Source: Palleniella muris (lineage in GTDB: Bacteria > Bacteroidota > Bacteroidia > Bacteroidales > Bacteroidaceae). From it: a stretch of 53,436 nt of DNA. Below the pieces are notes generated by a model. The model saw only the letters and a program-made list of their open reading frames with translations, searched no databases and was not told where the DNA came from. Below are positions 1 through 7,802 of this stretch, piece after piece. Made by a program: the position numbers and the translations under genes. Where the stretch lies: NCBI RefSeq assembly GCF_004792655.1, contig NZ_SRZC01000025.1:1-53436 (forward strand), given 5' to 3'. The first letter of the stretch is position 1. Each line of letters begins with the position of its first letter.

Positions 1-258
1 TATTTTTTGTATTTTAGCGAATAATTAACGAATATAAATTAGTTTGAACAAGTTCTATTTCTACTAAATTAATGTTCTCGTTCATTGGATTATATCTTTT
101 ATTTATTATTTTTTGTTCATGTAATAAAAATATTTTACAAAAGTTTTCCAAATTTCCATCTGCGCATAATTCTGCACATTGCCTTTGTCATATTCTTCTA
201 ACTATTATCGGCTCGCCTGATTCCTCACATCTCAGAGTGTCGCTGGTATATACGTTCT

Positions 259-576
259 TTATGCCGTCGTCAGGCGGTGGCGCATCTCCCTGTACAGGTA
301 GTATGTCTGTGCGATAAACTTGCGCTGCTGCTCGTTCGGGCAGTGTCCGCCATTCCAGCTGTAACTGCTTCCACATCCAAGTGCAGGAGTTACCAACGGC
401 TGTAATTCCCTGAGGCTATTCCACAATTCGTGGTTGTTGTCAAGCCTTGCCGTACAGTTCGTCATCTCTGTCTGTCCTGCCATGAAGCGTGAACAGTCTT
501 CTATGCAGTCAATCACAAGGCGGAGCTGCTCCTCGGTCATCTCTACCTGATAGCGGGTTTGTTTTGATTTTTTCAT
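259..576 (-). CDS. Hypothetical protein, 105 aa
   Basis: I do not recognise the family. The protein is small and soluble, with a helical N-terminal half (MTEEQLRLVIDCIEDCSRF) and a Trp/Cys/Tyr-rich C-terminal half. It is the last gene of the leftmost minus-strand cluster and sits 11 bases from the gene before it, so the two are probably co-transcribed. Similar-sized unknown proteins fill the early regions of Bacteroidales phages and plasmids. The frame is real by its packing and lack of a better competitor. Confidence 0.6.
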   Translation of the reverse strand: MKKSKQTRYQVEMTEEQLRLVIDCIEDCSRFMAGQTEMTNCTARLDNNHELWNSLRELQPLVTPALGCGSSYSWNGGHCPNEQQRKFIAQTYYLYREMRHRLTTA

Positions 577-587
577 TATTTATCTTT

Positions 588-839
588 CTACCTATGGAGT
601 TGTATACCTGTACTCGTTAACTTTGGGTACGAGAATTTTTTGTTAATGTCGAACGTTTTCGCCCATCCGTTGATTTGATAGTCCTTGCGCTCCCAGAACC
701 GATTATTGAGCATGTCGCAGAACTCTATTGCAGCGGACTGGTTCCAGCCGAAACACCGTAATGGCTTAACGGTATGCTCCTCCATCATTACAACGACATA
801 TCCGTCAGGAGTGCTTTTTTTGTAAAATTTTCTCATCAT
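588..839 (-). CDS. Hypothetical protein, 83 aa
   Basis: Small basic protein with alternating short strands (DGYVVVMMEEHTVKPL) and a helix (NQSAAIEFCDMLNNRFWERK), so probably a compact alpha/beta fold. No catalytic motif is visible and no function can be assigned. It is separated by 27 bases from the 236-residue gene upstream in the same operon. Two adjacent Met codons make the exact start uncertain by one residue. Confidence 0.55.
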   Translation of the reverse strand: MMRKFYKKSTPDGYVVVMMEEHTVKPLRCFGWNQSAAIEFCDMLNNRFWERKDYQINGWAKTFDINKKFSYPKLTSTGIQLHR

Positions 840-866
840 TGGTTTTCCTTATATATTCTGTTATCT

Positions 867-1577
867 TTATCTGCCTTTTACCATGTTTTTCAAAATCTCA
901 AAGTCTTCATCGCCAATTTCCTCTATAAACTCAGGATTCAGCATCAAGGCGTTATAACCGGCTTTGTTCATTGCTTCTCCTGATTGCAATATTCTCTTAA
1001 TGACTCTGAATGCAAGCAGGCAGTTTGGCTCCGAGTTGAGGTCAATATCATGCTCTGATTTGCACAAAATTCCGCAAATGCCATCCCAGGAGTGTAAAAC
1101 CCTTGTCAGCCTTGCCGGTCGCATGAATCTGTCAAAATTGTATCCTGATGATGTGCGTGTCTTCTCTATCAGGTCATCATATACCTGGCATGAGTATTCA
1201 AGTAACACGTGTGCAAGCAGAACCTTAGCCTTTAGCTCACTGTCGGATTCATTATGTCTGTCCAATGCGGATTTGATGCTCCAGTACATCGTGTCAGCGT
1301 GCGGCATAACCTCATCCTCTACACCATCAAGATAGTCAAGGAACAACTGGTGTTTTTCACCGAAGTTGTCCATGTGTGTCCGTTCGTAGCTGTCAAAATA
1401 TTTCTTTGCTTCATTCGCAAGTCTCTTTAATTCGTGTCTATAAAGCCTTTTATCACCTGCAAGTACCTCTATTGCATTGTACAGGCATCTGCCGGCTATG
1501 GTATTTGCCGCACCCAGGACGACATTTATGAGTGCATTCAGTTTGTTGTATGCTGTTTCTGCGTTTTCTTTTGTCAT
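867..1577 (-). CDS. Hypothetical helical protein, 236 aa
   Basis: Almost entirely alpha-helical by composition, with no signal peptide or membrane segment. The N-terminal 60 residues are rich in Ala, Leu and Asn; the middle contains a long acidic helix region (FDSYERTHMDNFGEKHQLF). No known domain is recognised. It lies between the RNase H gene and two small unknown genes with short gaps on the same strand, so it is probably part of one operon with them. Its size and clean start make it a confident gene without a function. Confidence 0.65.
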   Translation of the reverse strand: MTKENAETAYNKLNALINVVLGAANTIAGRCLYNAIEVLAGDKRLYRHELKRLANEAKKYFDSYERTHMDNFGEKHQLFLDYLDGVEDEVMPHADTMYWSIKSALDRHNESDSELKAKVLLAHVLLEYSCQVYDDLIEKTRTSSGYNFDRFMRPARLTRVLHSWDGICGILCKSEHDIDLNSEPNCLLAFRVIKRILQSGEAMNKAGYNALMLNPEFIEEIGDEDFEILKNMVKGR

Positions 1578-1597
1578 TTTATTATAGTATGTTTTGA

Positions 1598-2002
1598 TTA
1601 CTTATTGCCAAAATCAGCCGGAATTTCTCCCCAAGCTTCATTATCCCAGTGAATTATCTCAACCTTATCCACCCAATACGCCGCAACCTTCAGGTATATC
1701 TCTGCCATTTGTACATGTTTGTTCCGTTTCTTTGACGCTGTTCTTTTGCGTTTTACCCAGCTGATGGCTGTAACGGAGTCAGAGAATATAATCTTAGGCT
1801 TGTTGTATTTGGTAATGTGTTTTATTCCCTCCACTATGGCGAGGAACTCTCCGATGTTTATTGTCTGATTGCCCAACTCCTTATAAAAAACAATTTCTCC
1901 AGTTTCAAGGTCGACGCCCTGTATTTCGGTTACTTTGTTTTTTATGGAGTGGGCGGCATCAACGGCAATCCCCTTTGATAAATCAATCATTGCCGTTGTC
2001 AT
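1598..2002 (-). CDS. Ribonuclease HI-like protein
   Basis: A compact 134-residue RNase H fold. RNase HI cleaves the RNA strand of RNA:DNA hybrids in the cytoplasm, for example primers and R-loops. The four acidic metal ligands appear in the right order: D15 in the first strand (GIAVDAA), E52 in the helix (INIGEFLAI), D75 (IIFSDS) and D130 near the C-terminus (GEIPADFG). The length is slightly below the usual 145-160 residues. Its stop is one base from the start region of the gene downstream and it lies in a tightly packed operon, which fits a replication role in a phage or plasmid early region. Confidence 0.8.
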   Translation of the reverse strand: MTTAMIDLSKGIAVDAAHSIKNKVTEIQGVDLETGEIVFYKELGNQTINIGEFLAIVEGIKHITKYNKPKIIFSDSVTAISWVKRKRTASKKRNKHVQMAEIYLKVAAYWVDKVEIIHWDNEAWGEIPADFGNK

Positions 2003-2003
2003 G

Positions 2004-2492
2004 TCAGGCAGTTTTAAGACAATAATTTTTCAGAGTATTGGCTGCTATGAGGAAATTTTGTGTGACCTCATAGACATTGCGTATGTCAAGCCGTCTTAGT
2101 ATGTGGCTTGCAATCCTATCAATATCAGAGTACTTGCTCATGGAGGAATTCGGACGATATACAATGGTCTTGTTTCCGAACTTCACTTCAATATGAGGAA
2201 TGTCGCCGTCGAACACAGTCTCGATAAAGGCATCAAATTGGACCGGTGTAGCACGTATCGCCACAAAGCCTCTGTCCTCACGCATAGGTATCAGTCCGAC
2301 CCGATATAGCACTCCGGGCATAACCACATCTGTCAGTGAGATGTCAAGGAGTACAATTTTCTTTGGTCTGGACTCCTCAGCCCTGCATCCGTGCCATGCT
2401 CCGTTATACTTGGTGACGAATCCAACAATCTTACCGTCTGCATTGCGGTCAAACTTGAGGTTTACAATGATTTTCTTTGCTGTCTTGTTCAT
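2004..2492 (-). CDS. Hypothetical protein, 162 aa
   Basis: Mostly beta-strand protein with a C-terminal helical tail (SDIDRIASHILRRLD). The family is unknown to me. The pattern of short hydrophobic strands separated by charged turns in residues 5-115 suggests an OB-like or beta-sandwich fold, but that is only a guess. It is immediately upstream of the RNase H gene with a one-base gap, so the two are likely translated from the same message. Confidence 0.6.
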   Translation of the reverse strand: MNKTAKKIIVNLKFDRNADGKIVGFVTKYNGAWHGCRAEESRPKKIVLLDISLTDVVMPGVLYRVGLIPMREDRGFVAIRATPVQFDAFIETVFDGDIPHIEVKFGNKTIVYRPNSSMSKYSDIDRIASHILRRLDIRNVYEVTQNFLIAANTLKNYCLKTA

Positions 2493-2543
2493 TTGTATTT
2501 AATATGTAATAAACTATTTGTATCAATTCTTATAAAAAGTAAC

Positions 2544-2951
2544 TCACATCTCTATTTGGTCAACGAAACATGAGCTGCATACACCTCCAGTGCGTTTCCA
2601 TTCAGCTTCTTTCATGATTTTACCGCACTCCTTACAATAGAAGAGCCCCTTTTTTGTCTTACTGGAAACCTGCCGGCTGACCTGTTCTGGTGTGACACGA
2701 TACTTTTTGGCTATAGCCTGCCTTATTTCAGAGTACGTGTATGCCTTGTTGTCCTGCGCAAGGTAAAGAAGTCCCTTTGTCAGTTTCTCGTAGTCCCTGA
2801 TGATTATAGCGTTGCGGATATACTCAGTATTTAGCAATGCCATGTCGTTAAGCCGTCTCAGGGTGGCTTCATCCAAGTCAAAGATAGCCGCCGCCCTGAG
2901 AATCATTTCATCGGTAAGGAGAAATTTAAGATTGCATGTCGGCAGATTCAT
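2544..2951 (-). CDS. Protein with C-terminal zinc ribbon, 135 aa
   Basis: The C-terminal 35 residues carry CKEC and CSSC separated by about 15 residues, a four-cysteine zinc ribbon. The rest is helical; residues 75-100 (TYSEIRQAIAKKYRVTPEQV) look like a small helix-turn-helix-type segment. Zinc ribbon plus helical domain suggests nucleic-acid binding, but no family is recognised. The start overlaps the end of the upstream gene by 26 bases, an overlap that usually reflects translational coupling. Confidence 0.6.
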   Translation of the reverse strand: MNLPTCNLKFLLTDEMILRAAAIFDLDEATLRRLNDMALLNTEYIRNAIIIRDYEKLTKGLLYLAQDNKAYTYSEIRQAIAKKYRVTPEQVSRQVSSKTKKGLFYCKECGKIMKEAEWKRTGGVCSSCFVDQIEM

Positions 2952-3270
2952 CGTTTTCTTTCTCCTTTAGTTTCTTATCTGCTTCACGCACCGTAATATC
3001 AAGTACGTAACGCTTATCCTTACTCTCCTGGATGCTCATGAAGTAGTCGCTCAGCATGTTTATCATTATGCGGTTGGACTCGTCCTGAGTGAGTTCATTC
3101 CAGTTTAGTTCAAGTTCCTCAGCCAGTTCTTTTGCAGGCTTATAGAACTTGCTGTCCTCCGGTGTCTCATTGATTTTTAGCGGAGCATTGTCACGCAACA
3201 GAAAATTTGATAACTCGGCATAGTCAAGCCATGCCTGTGCTTCTTTTGTGATTTCTTTCTTTTTTGCCAT
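2926..3270 (-). CDS. Hypothetical charged helical protein, 114 aa
   Basis: Begins with a Lys-rich stretch (MAKKKEITKEAQAWLDYAEL) and ends in a charged helix rich in Lys, Glu and Asp. No domain is recognised. It is the first gene of the left minus-strand operon, since a run of about 350 non-coding bases with two hairpins lies upstream. Its promoter should lie in 3271-3380, but I see no clear TAnnTTTG box there. Confidence 0.55.
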   Translation of the reverse strand: MAKKKEITKEAQAWLDYAELSNFLLRDNAPLKINETPEDSKFYKPAKELAEELELNWNELTQDESNRIMINMLSDYFMSIQESKDKRYVLDITVREADKKLKEKENDESADMQS

Positions 3271-3382
3271 TTTTACTTAAAGTTTAATTGATACATGGTA
3301 GTACTCATTTTGTGTCCCGTTTGTGTTAACCATTTTATTATTTTCTCGTTTATTAATATACATTAACTGTTTGTGAATACAC

Positions 3383-3422
3383 AAAAAAATAACCGATTCA
3401 GATTTCACTCCAAATCGGTTAT
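3383..3422 (-). terminator. Rho-independent terminator (minus strand)
   Basis: A 10-bp stem formed by 3389-3398 and 3413-3422 (ATAACCGATT / AATCGGTTAT) with a 14-base loop. Read on the minus strand it is followed by seven T residues (3383-3389). It lies downstream of the SecB-like operon and would stop read-through into the next operon. Confidence 0.7.
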
Positions 3423-3563
3423 TGATATAATATAACCTGAGTTCGACCTAAACCTTATTGCATAATTCTTATATCGAACTCATGTTAGATAAAGGAAATT
3501 TGGGATTCGCTACTGGGCATTGCTTTTTCATGAAAGGATTATTTATATGAAAAGTAATACATG

Positions 3564-3608
3564 AAGAATCCCGCCACCCGAGCTGGATGCTCAGATAGCG
3601 GGATTCTT
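3564..3608 (-). terminator. Strong hairpin after the SecB-like gene
   Basis: An 11-bp perfect stem (3564-3574 with 3598-3608) holding a small inner GAGC/GCTC pairing. It starts 18 bases after the stop codon of the SecB-like gene. The following T run is weak, so it may act as an RNA 3'-end stabiliser together with the stronger terminator at 3383-3422. Confidence 0.5.
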
Positions 3609-3626
3609 GTTTATATCTCATTAATA

Positions 3627-4058
3627 TTACATTAATGAGATGACAATCGGATCAGGAAGAGCTTCGACAAGATTGACCGGTGGTAGGATTACGTTAGCAA
3701 GTTCTGAACCAGCCTGCTCACAACGCGCATGAATCTCACCTCGTGCAGCACCTACATTAATGGTAGAGAGATACTGCGAGAAGAATGGTTCAAGTGTGAA
3801 TGTTGTATCCTGTAGCATAGTCTTGAATGCTTCAGGTTTAACGTCGAAAGTGCTTATGAGAGTCATTTGGAGCAGTTCAGTTTTTGCCTGTAAATATGTA
3901 TAAGTAAGGCGTGCCATTACAAGATGTTGCTCGGGTATTACACCAAACTCATAGTTGGTACGTACCTCTATAGGTGAATCTTCCTGCAGTTTATTGCTAG
4001 TAAGGGTGAAATTATCAACCTGAAGTCCTACGACTCGAAAAGGAATTTGCTTATCCAT
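3627..4058 (-). CDS. SecB-like chaperone of a TAC module
   Basis: A 143-residue beta-rich protein resembling SecB-like chaperones. SecB proteins bind unfolded proteins as tetramers; solitary SecB-like proteins often belong to toxin-antitoxin-chaperone (TAC) systems, where they hold the antitoxin folded. The visible support is the N-terminal strand FRVVGLQVDNFTLTSN, the strand-rich core, and the C-terminal VGAARGEIHAR followed by ILPPVNLVEAL, which parallels the TVGALRG...ILP-N pattern of SecB. It is the last of three tightly packed genes after a HEPN protein and a companion, with a 9-base gap to the latter. The family call is by motif memory, not search. Confidence 0.6.
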   Translation of the reverse strand: MDKQIPFRVVGLQVDNFTLTSNKLQEDSPIEVRTNYEFGVIPEQHLVMARLTYTYLQAKTELLQMTLISTFDVKPEAFKTMLQDTTFTLEPFFSQYLSTINVGAARGEIHARCEQAGSELANVILPPVNLVEALPDPIVISLM

Positions 4059-4067
4059 ATAAAAGTT

Positions 4068-4505
4068 TTATGCTGCTAAAGCATAAGTTGCTGGTTGGGT
4101 TTGACGAAAGTTCTTGCCGGCTGGTGCAGTTGTAGTGTTGGCAGCTGATGTCCATGAACCATACGCACGCTGTTGGTGAACTGTGATAAGTGTGGTGGAG
4201 GGTTTGCCAAAAGAGACAAATGCGTGTGAAGATATAACTTCTGCTTCAGCAGAGAGTCGAAAAAGGGTTTCTTCATCGGTAAAAAGTGGAGCTTCGTTAC
4301 CATAAGTAGCGTTCATCTCATCAGCAAAATTCATTGCATCGAAATTGAATTCGTCTGAGAGCTCAATTTGACATACTGGTGAGAAGGATACCAGAAATAC
4401 ACCACGGACTTCGTTGAATTCGAATTTAATGCGAAGCCAACTGTACTTCTTGGTCATCTGGGAGAACCAATTACGTAACTGAATTTCGATATTTTCTTTG
4501 TTCAT
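4068..4505 (-). CDS. Companion protein, candidate antitoxin of a HEPN-SecB unit
   Basis: A 145-residue protein between a HEPN gene and a SecB-like gene. The N-terminal 100 residues look like a folded alpha/beta domain (WLRIKFEFNEVRGVFLVSF, then an acidic helical part). The last 40 residues are low in charge and rich in Ala, Thr, Gln and Pro. In TAC systems the antitoxin carries a disordered C-terminal chaperone-addiction segment, and this tail could be one; that is inference from position and composition. The start overlaps the HEPN stop by four bases (ATGA-type), so translation is probably coupled. It could instead be a second toxin subunit. Confidence 0.55.
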   Translation of the reverse strand: MNKENIEIQLRNWFSQMTKKYSWLRIKFEFNEVRGVFLVSFSPVCQIELSDEFNFDAMNFADEMNATYGNEAPLFTDEETLFRLSAEAEVISSHAFVSFGKPSTTLITVHQQRAYGSWTSAANTTTAPAGKNFRQTQPATYALAA

Positions 4506-4894
4506 AGGTTGTCAAAATAGTTGTTCAGGTTCTTTATTAATTTCTCAGCATTATCTCTGCATTCTATACCTTCAATGTCACTGAAATTTCTCAGATGATA
4601 GTCTGCATCTACTCGATTCTGCTTTAGATTACGTACTCCTTCAGTAAAACTTCTCAAATTGCGAGGATTTGTCTGAATCCGATTTTTGACCTCTGTGAGT
4701 ATATATTCGTGCGAAGACTCTCCATTGTGTGAGTCTTGTGTGAAATAATCGATTGGGCGGAATGTGCTTTTAGACAATGCGTACTTCATATATTGAAAAA
4801 CGGCATAGTATGAGCAATGCACGCTAGTGGTAAATTGCTTGTTGTTGATCAGTATTTGCGCCGAACTGAGATTTTCTAATGCCTTTGATTTCAT
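4502..4894 (-). CDS. HEPN-domain protein, candidate RNase toxin
   Basis: About 130 residues, all alpha-helical. The C-terminal part has the HEPN signature R-x5-H (NRVDADYHLR), and the N-terminal part has the usual helix pair ending in CSYYAVFQYMKYAL. HEPN proteins are often dimeric metal-independent RNases that act as toxins in defence and toxin-antitoxin units. I start it at the ATG at 4894: the open frame reaches a TTG at 4939, but that codon lies inside a good promoter -7 box. First gene of a three-gene operon with a companion and a SecB-like chaperone. Confidence 0.65.
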   Translation of the reverse strand: MKSKALENLSSAQILINNKQFTTSVHCSYYAVFQYMKYALSKSTFRPIDYFTQDSHNGESSHEYILTEVKNRIQTNPRNLRSFTEGVRNLKQNRVDADYHLRNFSDIEGIECRDNAEKLIKNLNNYFDNL

Positions 4895-4936
4895 TGTTTG
4901 AGTGATGTACTTTGCTTGTGCACACTTTTTGGTGTA

Positions 4937-4965
4937 CAAAGGTAGTGCTTTTTCTGAGAAAACAA
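4937..4965 (-). promoter_or_regulatory. Bacteroidota-type promoter of the HEPN-SecB operon
   Basis: On the minus strand a perfect -7 box TACCTTTG (4944-4937) is preceded 18 bases upstream by TTG (4965-4963), matching the Bacteroidota TTTG-N19-21-TAnnTTTG pattern. The start of transcription would be near 4930, giving a leader of about 36 bases to the ATG at 4894. Confidence 0.65.
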
Positions 4966-5001
4966 TGAGATTTTAGACTAATTTGTTTTTAGACTTAATT
5001 A

Positions 5002-5097
5002 TTAACATTTCGTGACCTGTTTGCTTGCCAGATTTGGCAGCAAATGAACTTTGCCCAATTTGTCTGCTATTCTTGGAATATATAATTTATTTTTCAT
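5002..5097 (-). pseudogene. Short N-terminal remnant resembling a DUF4143 AAA ATPase
   Basis: A 31-codon frame beginning MKNKLYIPRIADKLG just downstream of its own promoter-like box. Bacteroidales DUF4143/AAA ATPases commonly start with a segment of this type (Y-I-x-R-I-A-D-x-L) before their Walker A motif, but here the frame leaves the family after about 14 residues and stops. I read it as the scar of a gene replaced by the HEPN-SecB unit. It could also be a chance small frame; the match is short. Confidence 0.3.
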
Positions 5098-5119
5098 ATA
5101 GTTATGACTTTTCTTTGTG

Positions 5120-5127
5120 CAAAGATA
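5120..5127 (-). promoter_or_regulatory. Promoter -7 box for the remnant frame
   Basis: TATCTTTG on the minus strand, a perfect TAnnTTTG, lies 23 bases upstream of the ATG of the 31-codon remnant at 5097. The rest of 4966-5208 is A+T-rich and holds no other gene that I can see. Confidence 0.5.
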
Positions 5128-5208
5128 GTACTTTTTTATGACTTTGCAAAAGGACTCCGAACTTTTTGACCGCTTTACTCCGGACTTTTCTAATTTTAGC
5201 CATAAACA

Positions 5209-7152
5209 TCATTCCAATCCCAGTTCCACAAGTTCCTTATATCCGACAAGCGTCAACTCAGGATAATGGTAATAATCACCGCATACCTTGACAAGCCGGA
5301 CTCCCTTGACATCACGACGACATTCCTTCAGTGCACTCTTGTCGCCAGCACGTAGTCTCAGCAGCTTTTCTTCCTTCACAAGCCTTTTGTATGCCTGTTC
5401 AGCTTTCTCGACAGCCATTTGCGCCTCCTTGATTGCTTCTTTCTTTTGCTGTTTGGTTAACGGGGCAGACTTTAATGCCTCTTCCTTGCGAGTCTGAAGT
5501 TCATGATATTTGTCGCTGTTCTTCAGTTGCTGGAATCTTTCCTGCCTTTCCTGCTTTTTCGCCACAGGCACAGGTCTTTTGCCGGCAGTGCTGGGTGTGT
5601 CGTTTTTCATGAGTGTTGCCAGTGCCACACTTCCGACACGTGTCAGACTCGGGTAATAGTAGTAATCACCGCAGATGTATATAAGTTCTGTACCGCCAAT
5701 GTTGCGAAGAAACTTTTGTATGGTCTTTTGGTCGCCTGCCTTAATTCTTTTCAGCACATTCTCTTTCGGCTCACACAGCTTATTCGGGTCAACAACTGTC
5801 AGTTTCGGGAAATAATAGTACTCGTCCCCGACCTCGGCAAGCACAATACCGTTAACTTCGACAATCCCGTTCTCAGGTGATATGATTTCGTCATGAACTC
5901 TGGCAATTTCTTGCTTTTTGAGTTTTATATCCTCCTCGCATTCTTCTATATCAGCCAGTGTTTTCTGCCTGTTGATACATTTGTTCTGCGACATTCCCCG
6001 CTTCATATTTGCCAAATCACGCTTCATGCTGTCAAGCTCATGCTGTAAATTTACCATGTTTCGCCATTTTACTGTCAGTCGGCGTAGTTCCTGGAGACGG
6101 TCTTTGGTCTGTTTGATTGCGCTCTGCCTTTCCTGCATGCTGTCCAGGTCGGCATAGTGTTTGACTTTGTCCAGTCTCACATACATATCATCCAGGTGCT
6201 TACGTCGTTCGCTTTCCCGCTGGACTATACCATACCTTGCACACATGTCATCCAGTCCCTTATACCGGGCACATTTCTCAGGCTCTTCCTTCCCTTTACG
6301 CCGCCATTTAATACGTTCTATGCATCTATAAATTATATTCAAAACAGTCCAGATACCGCACAAAGTGTAAATAATGTTCCATGGCACGGAGGCGGCTATG
6401 ACAGATTTTGCCGTTACAATCTCTATAATACGACCGATAATAATGCTCAGTGGAAAACTTAGGACACAGCCAAGAAGCCATATTAACAATGCACCCACCA
6501 CAGACAAAAAACCATCGTCTCCACCTCTGCTGTAATTCGCAATATATTCTGGAATGGCAGTGTTAATGGCAAATTTTTCACTCAATTCCTGCAAGCGATT
6601 ATAATTATGCTGCGCTTTCTCGGCTTCTGCATACGCATTCCTATATACTGATGACCATTGGTCGGACGCATTCTTCCGCTCTATGCTTCTTAGTCGATTG
6701 AGCAGCATTCGTGCCTCCTCGGTTGCACAGTAGACGTCGGATAAGAAAGTCCTAAATTCCTGTTGGTTAAGGTTTTCGGTTGAAAAACTACGAAGCTGTC
6801 CGACCAGCATGGACATTTGTGCATTTTTCTCTGGCAGTGAGTTGTCTTCTTTTTTTTCATACTCGCTGAATCCCACTATCAGTACGCCCACAGTCCAAAT
6901 TCCACACAACACATAGGCAGTTATCCATGGGTCGGGGTGCCCAACCAGAAATATATCAGGTCCCGGTCCACCCATTGTAAGGACAGCAAATATAATAAAA
7001 AGAACACCTATAGCTGTTTCCAAAAGATGAACCACAATAAAATTCAGCGGGAAGAAACAAAATCCACAGCCAATAAGCCACATCATCAGGTGGTAGAATA
7101 ATCCGTCCCTAACTTCAGGGTCGTGTATTAAATCATGTATGAATTTCCTCAT
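5209..7152 (-). CDS. Membrane protein with duplicated TM module and GDYYYYP repeats
   Basis: A 647-residue protein of unknown family. Residues about 20-96 and 215-280 each hold hydrophobic segments that look like copies of one module: WLIGCGFCFFPLNF matches WLLGCVLSFPLSI, and LCGIWTV occurs in both. A long charged coiled coil follows (about 285-420). The C-terminal third has three related modules with YYYFPKLTVV, GDYYYYPSLTRVG and GDYYHYPELTLVG; the last two are preceded by R-x-x-AGD. The likely topology is a membrane anchor with a cytoplasmic coiled coil and repeats. Its start overlaps the upstream gene by four bases. No function can be assigned. Confidence 0.7.
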   Translation of the reverse strand: MRKFIHDLIHDPEVRDGLFYHLMMWLIGCGFCFFPLNFIVVHLLETAIGVLFIIFAVLTMGGPGPDIFLVGHPDPWITAYVLCGIWTVGVLIVGFSEYEKKEDNSLPEKNAQMSMLVGQLRSFSTENLNQQEFRTFLSDVYCATEEARMLLNRLRSIERKNASDQWSSVYRNAYAEAEKAQHNYNRLQELSEKFAINTAIPEYIANYSRGGDDGFLSVVGALLIWLLGCVLSFPLSIIIGRIIEIVTAKSVIAASVPWNIIYTLCGIWTVLNIIYRCIERIKWRRKGKEEPEKCARYKGLDDMCARYGIVQRESERRKHLDDMYVRLDKVKHYADLDSMQERQSAIKQTKDRLQELRRLTVKWRNMVNLQHELDSMKRDLANMKRGMSQNKCINRQKTLADIEECEEDIKLKKQEIARVHDEIISPENGIVEVNGIVLAEVGDEYYYFPKLTVVDPNKLCEPKENVLKRIKAGDQKTIQKFLRNIGGTELIYICGDYYYYPSLTRVGSVALATLMKNDTPSTAGKRPVPVAKKQERQERFQQLKNSDKYHELQTRKEEALKSAPLTKQQKKEAIKEAQMAVEKAEQAYKRLVKEEKLLRLRAGDKSALKECRRDVKGVRLVKVCGDYYHYPELTLVGYKELVELGLE

Positions 7153-7496
7153 CTATCAATAACCGTTTGAATTTTCTGAATAACATTTTCTATCTCCGCC
7201 TTTATGCCTGACGCATCAACTCTCTCATCGGATGCGATGTCGTCAATCATGTCGCATAATGCCCCTGTAATGTCGTAAAGGTCTGCGATATTGTCCTCCA
7301 TGTCATCATATCTTGCCGTAAAGAGAAGGCTGTCTGGCATGGAGTCTCTCGCTTCCTCCTCATCAGCTCTGACATATTCCAGATCGTCAATAGCTGACTC
7401 CAGGGTTTCAATGACTTCCTCCCTGTCAGTTATTATAAAGATATTACGCAATGTCTTAATGACATTCTGCAAATCTTTTCTACGTTGTCTGTTCAT
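7149..7496 (-). CDS. Acidic coiled-coil protein, 115 aa
   Basis: Helical, strongly acidic protein with heptad-like spacing (IETLESAIDDLEYVRADEEEARD), probably a dimeric coiled coil. It overlaps the start of the large membrane protein gene by four bases, so the two are translationally coupled and may form a complex. No known family. Confidence 0.6.
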   Translation of the reverse strand: MNRQRRKDLQNVIKTLRNIFIITDREEVIETLESAIDDLEYVRADEEEARDSMPDSLLFTARYDDMEDNIADLYDITGALCDMIDDIASDERVDASGIKAEIENVIQKIQTVIDR

Positions 7497-7571
7497 ATCT
7501 GATTAAATAAAAGGTTTGTTTATAGTATATAAATGCCCGTCATGCCGTTAGCCCAGCAGTTTTAGTAAAAG

Positions 7572-7793
7572 TCAGCACTTCTCCGTTTTGGAAAAGAAGT
7601 AGTTGCCCTCGTCATCAATTCGGATGTGTGTGATACTGTAGTCTTCACCATGTTTGACGCCCACTATACTGCAACCCCGCAAATATAGTTTCCGCTCCTC
7701 ACGGGTATATGCGAGGAAAACATGGTATTTGGCATCCTTGAGAGTGTCAAAAGTCCAGCCCACGCCATCAATGCGATATTTGATTGTAGCCAT
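7572..7793 (-). CDS. Hypothetical protein, 73 aa
   Basis: Small alpha/beta protein (IKYRIDGVGWTFDTLKDAKYH). It resembles the small strand-helix-strand unknown proteins common in Bacteroidales mobile DNA, with no diagnostic motif. It follows the antirepressor gene by 9 bases on the same strand. Confidence 0.55.
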   Translation of the reverse strand: MATIKYRIDGVGWTFDTLKDAKYHVFLAYTREERKLYLRGCSIVGVKHGEDYSITHIRIDDEGNYFFSKTEKC

Positions 7794-7802
7794 GTGGGTT
7801 AT

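Noticed and set aside
72..317. Plus-strand frame starting like a lipoprotein (MFSFIGLYLLFIIFCSCNKN)
   Set aside because: The start is attractive, but the second half overlaps the minus-strand gene at 259-576 and has no protein-like composition; at most a short N-terminal remnant.
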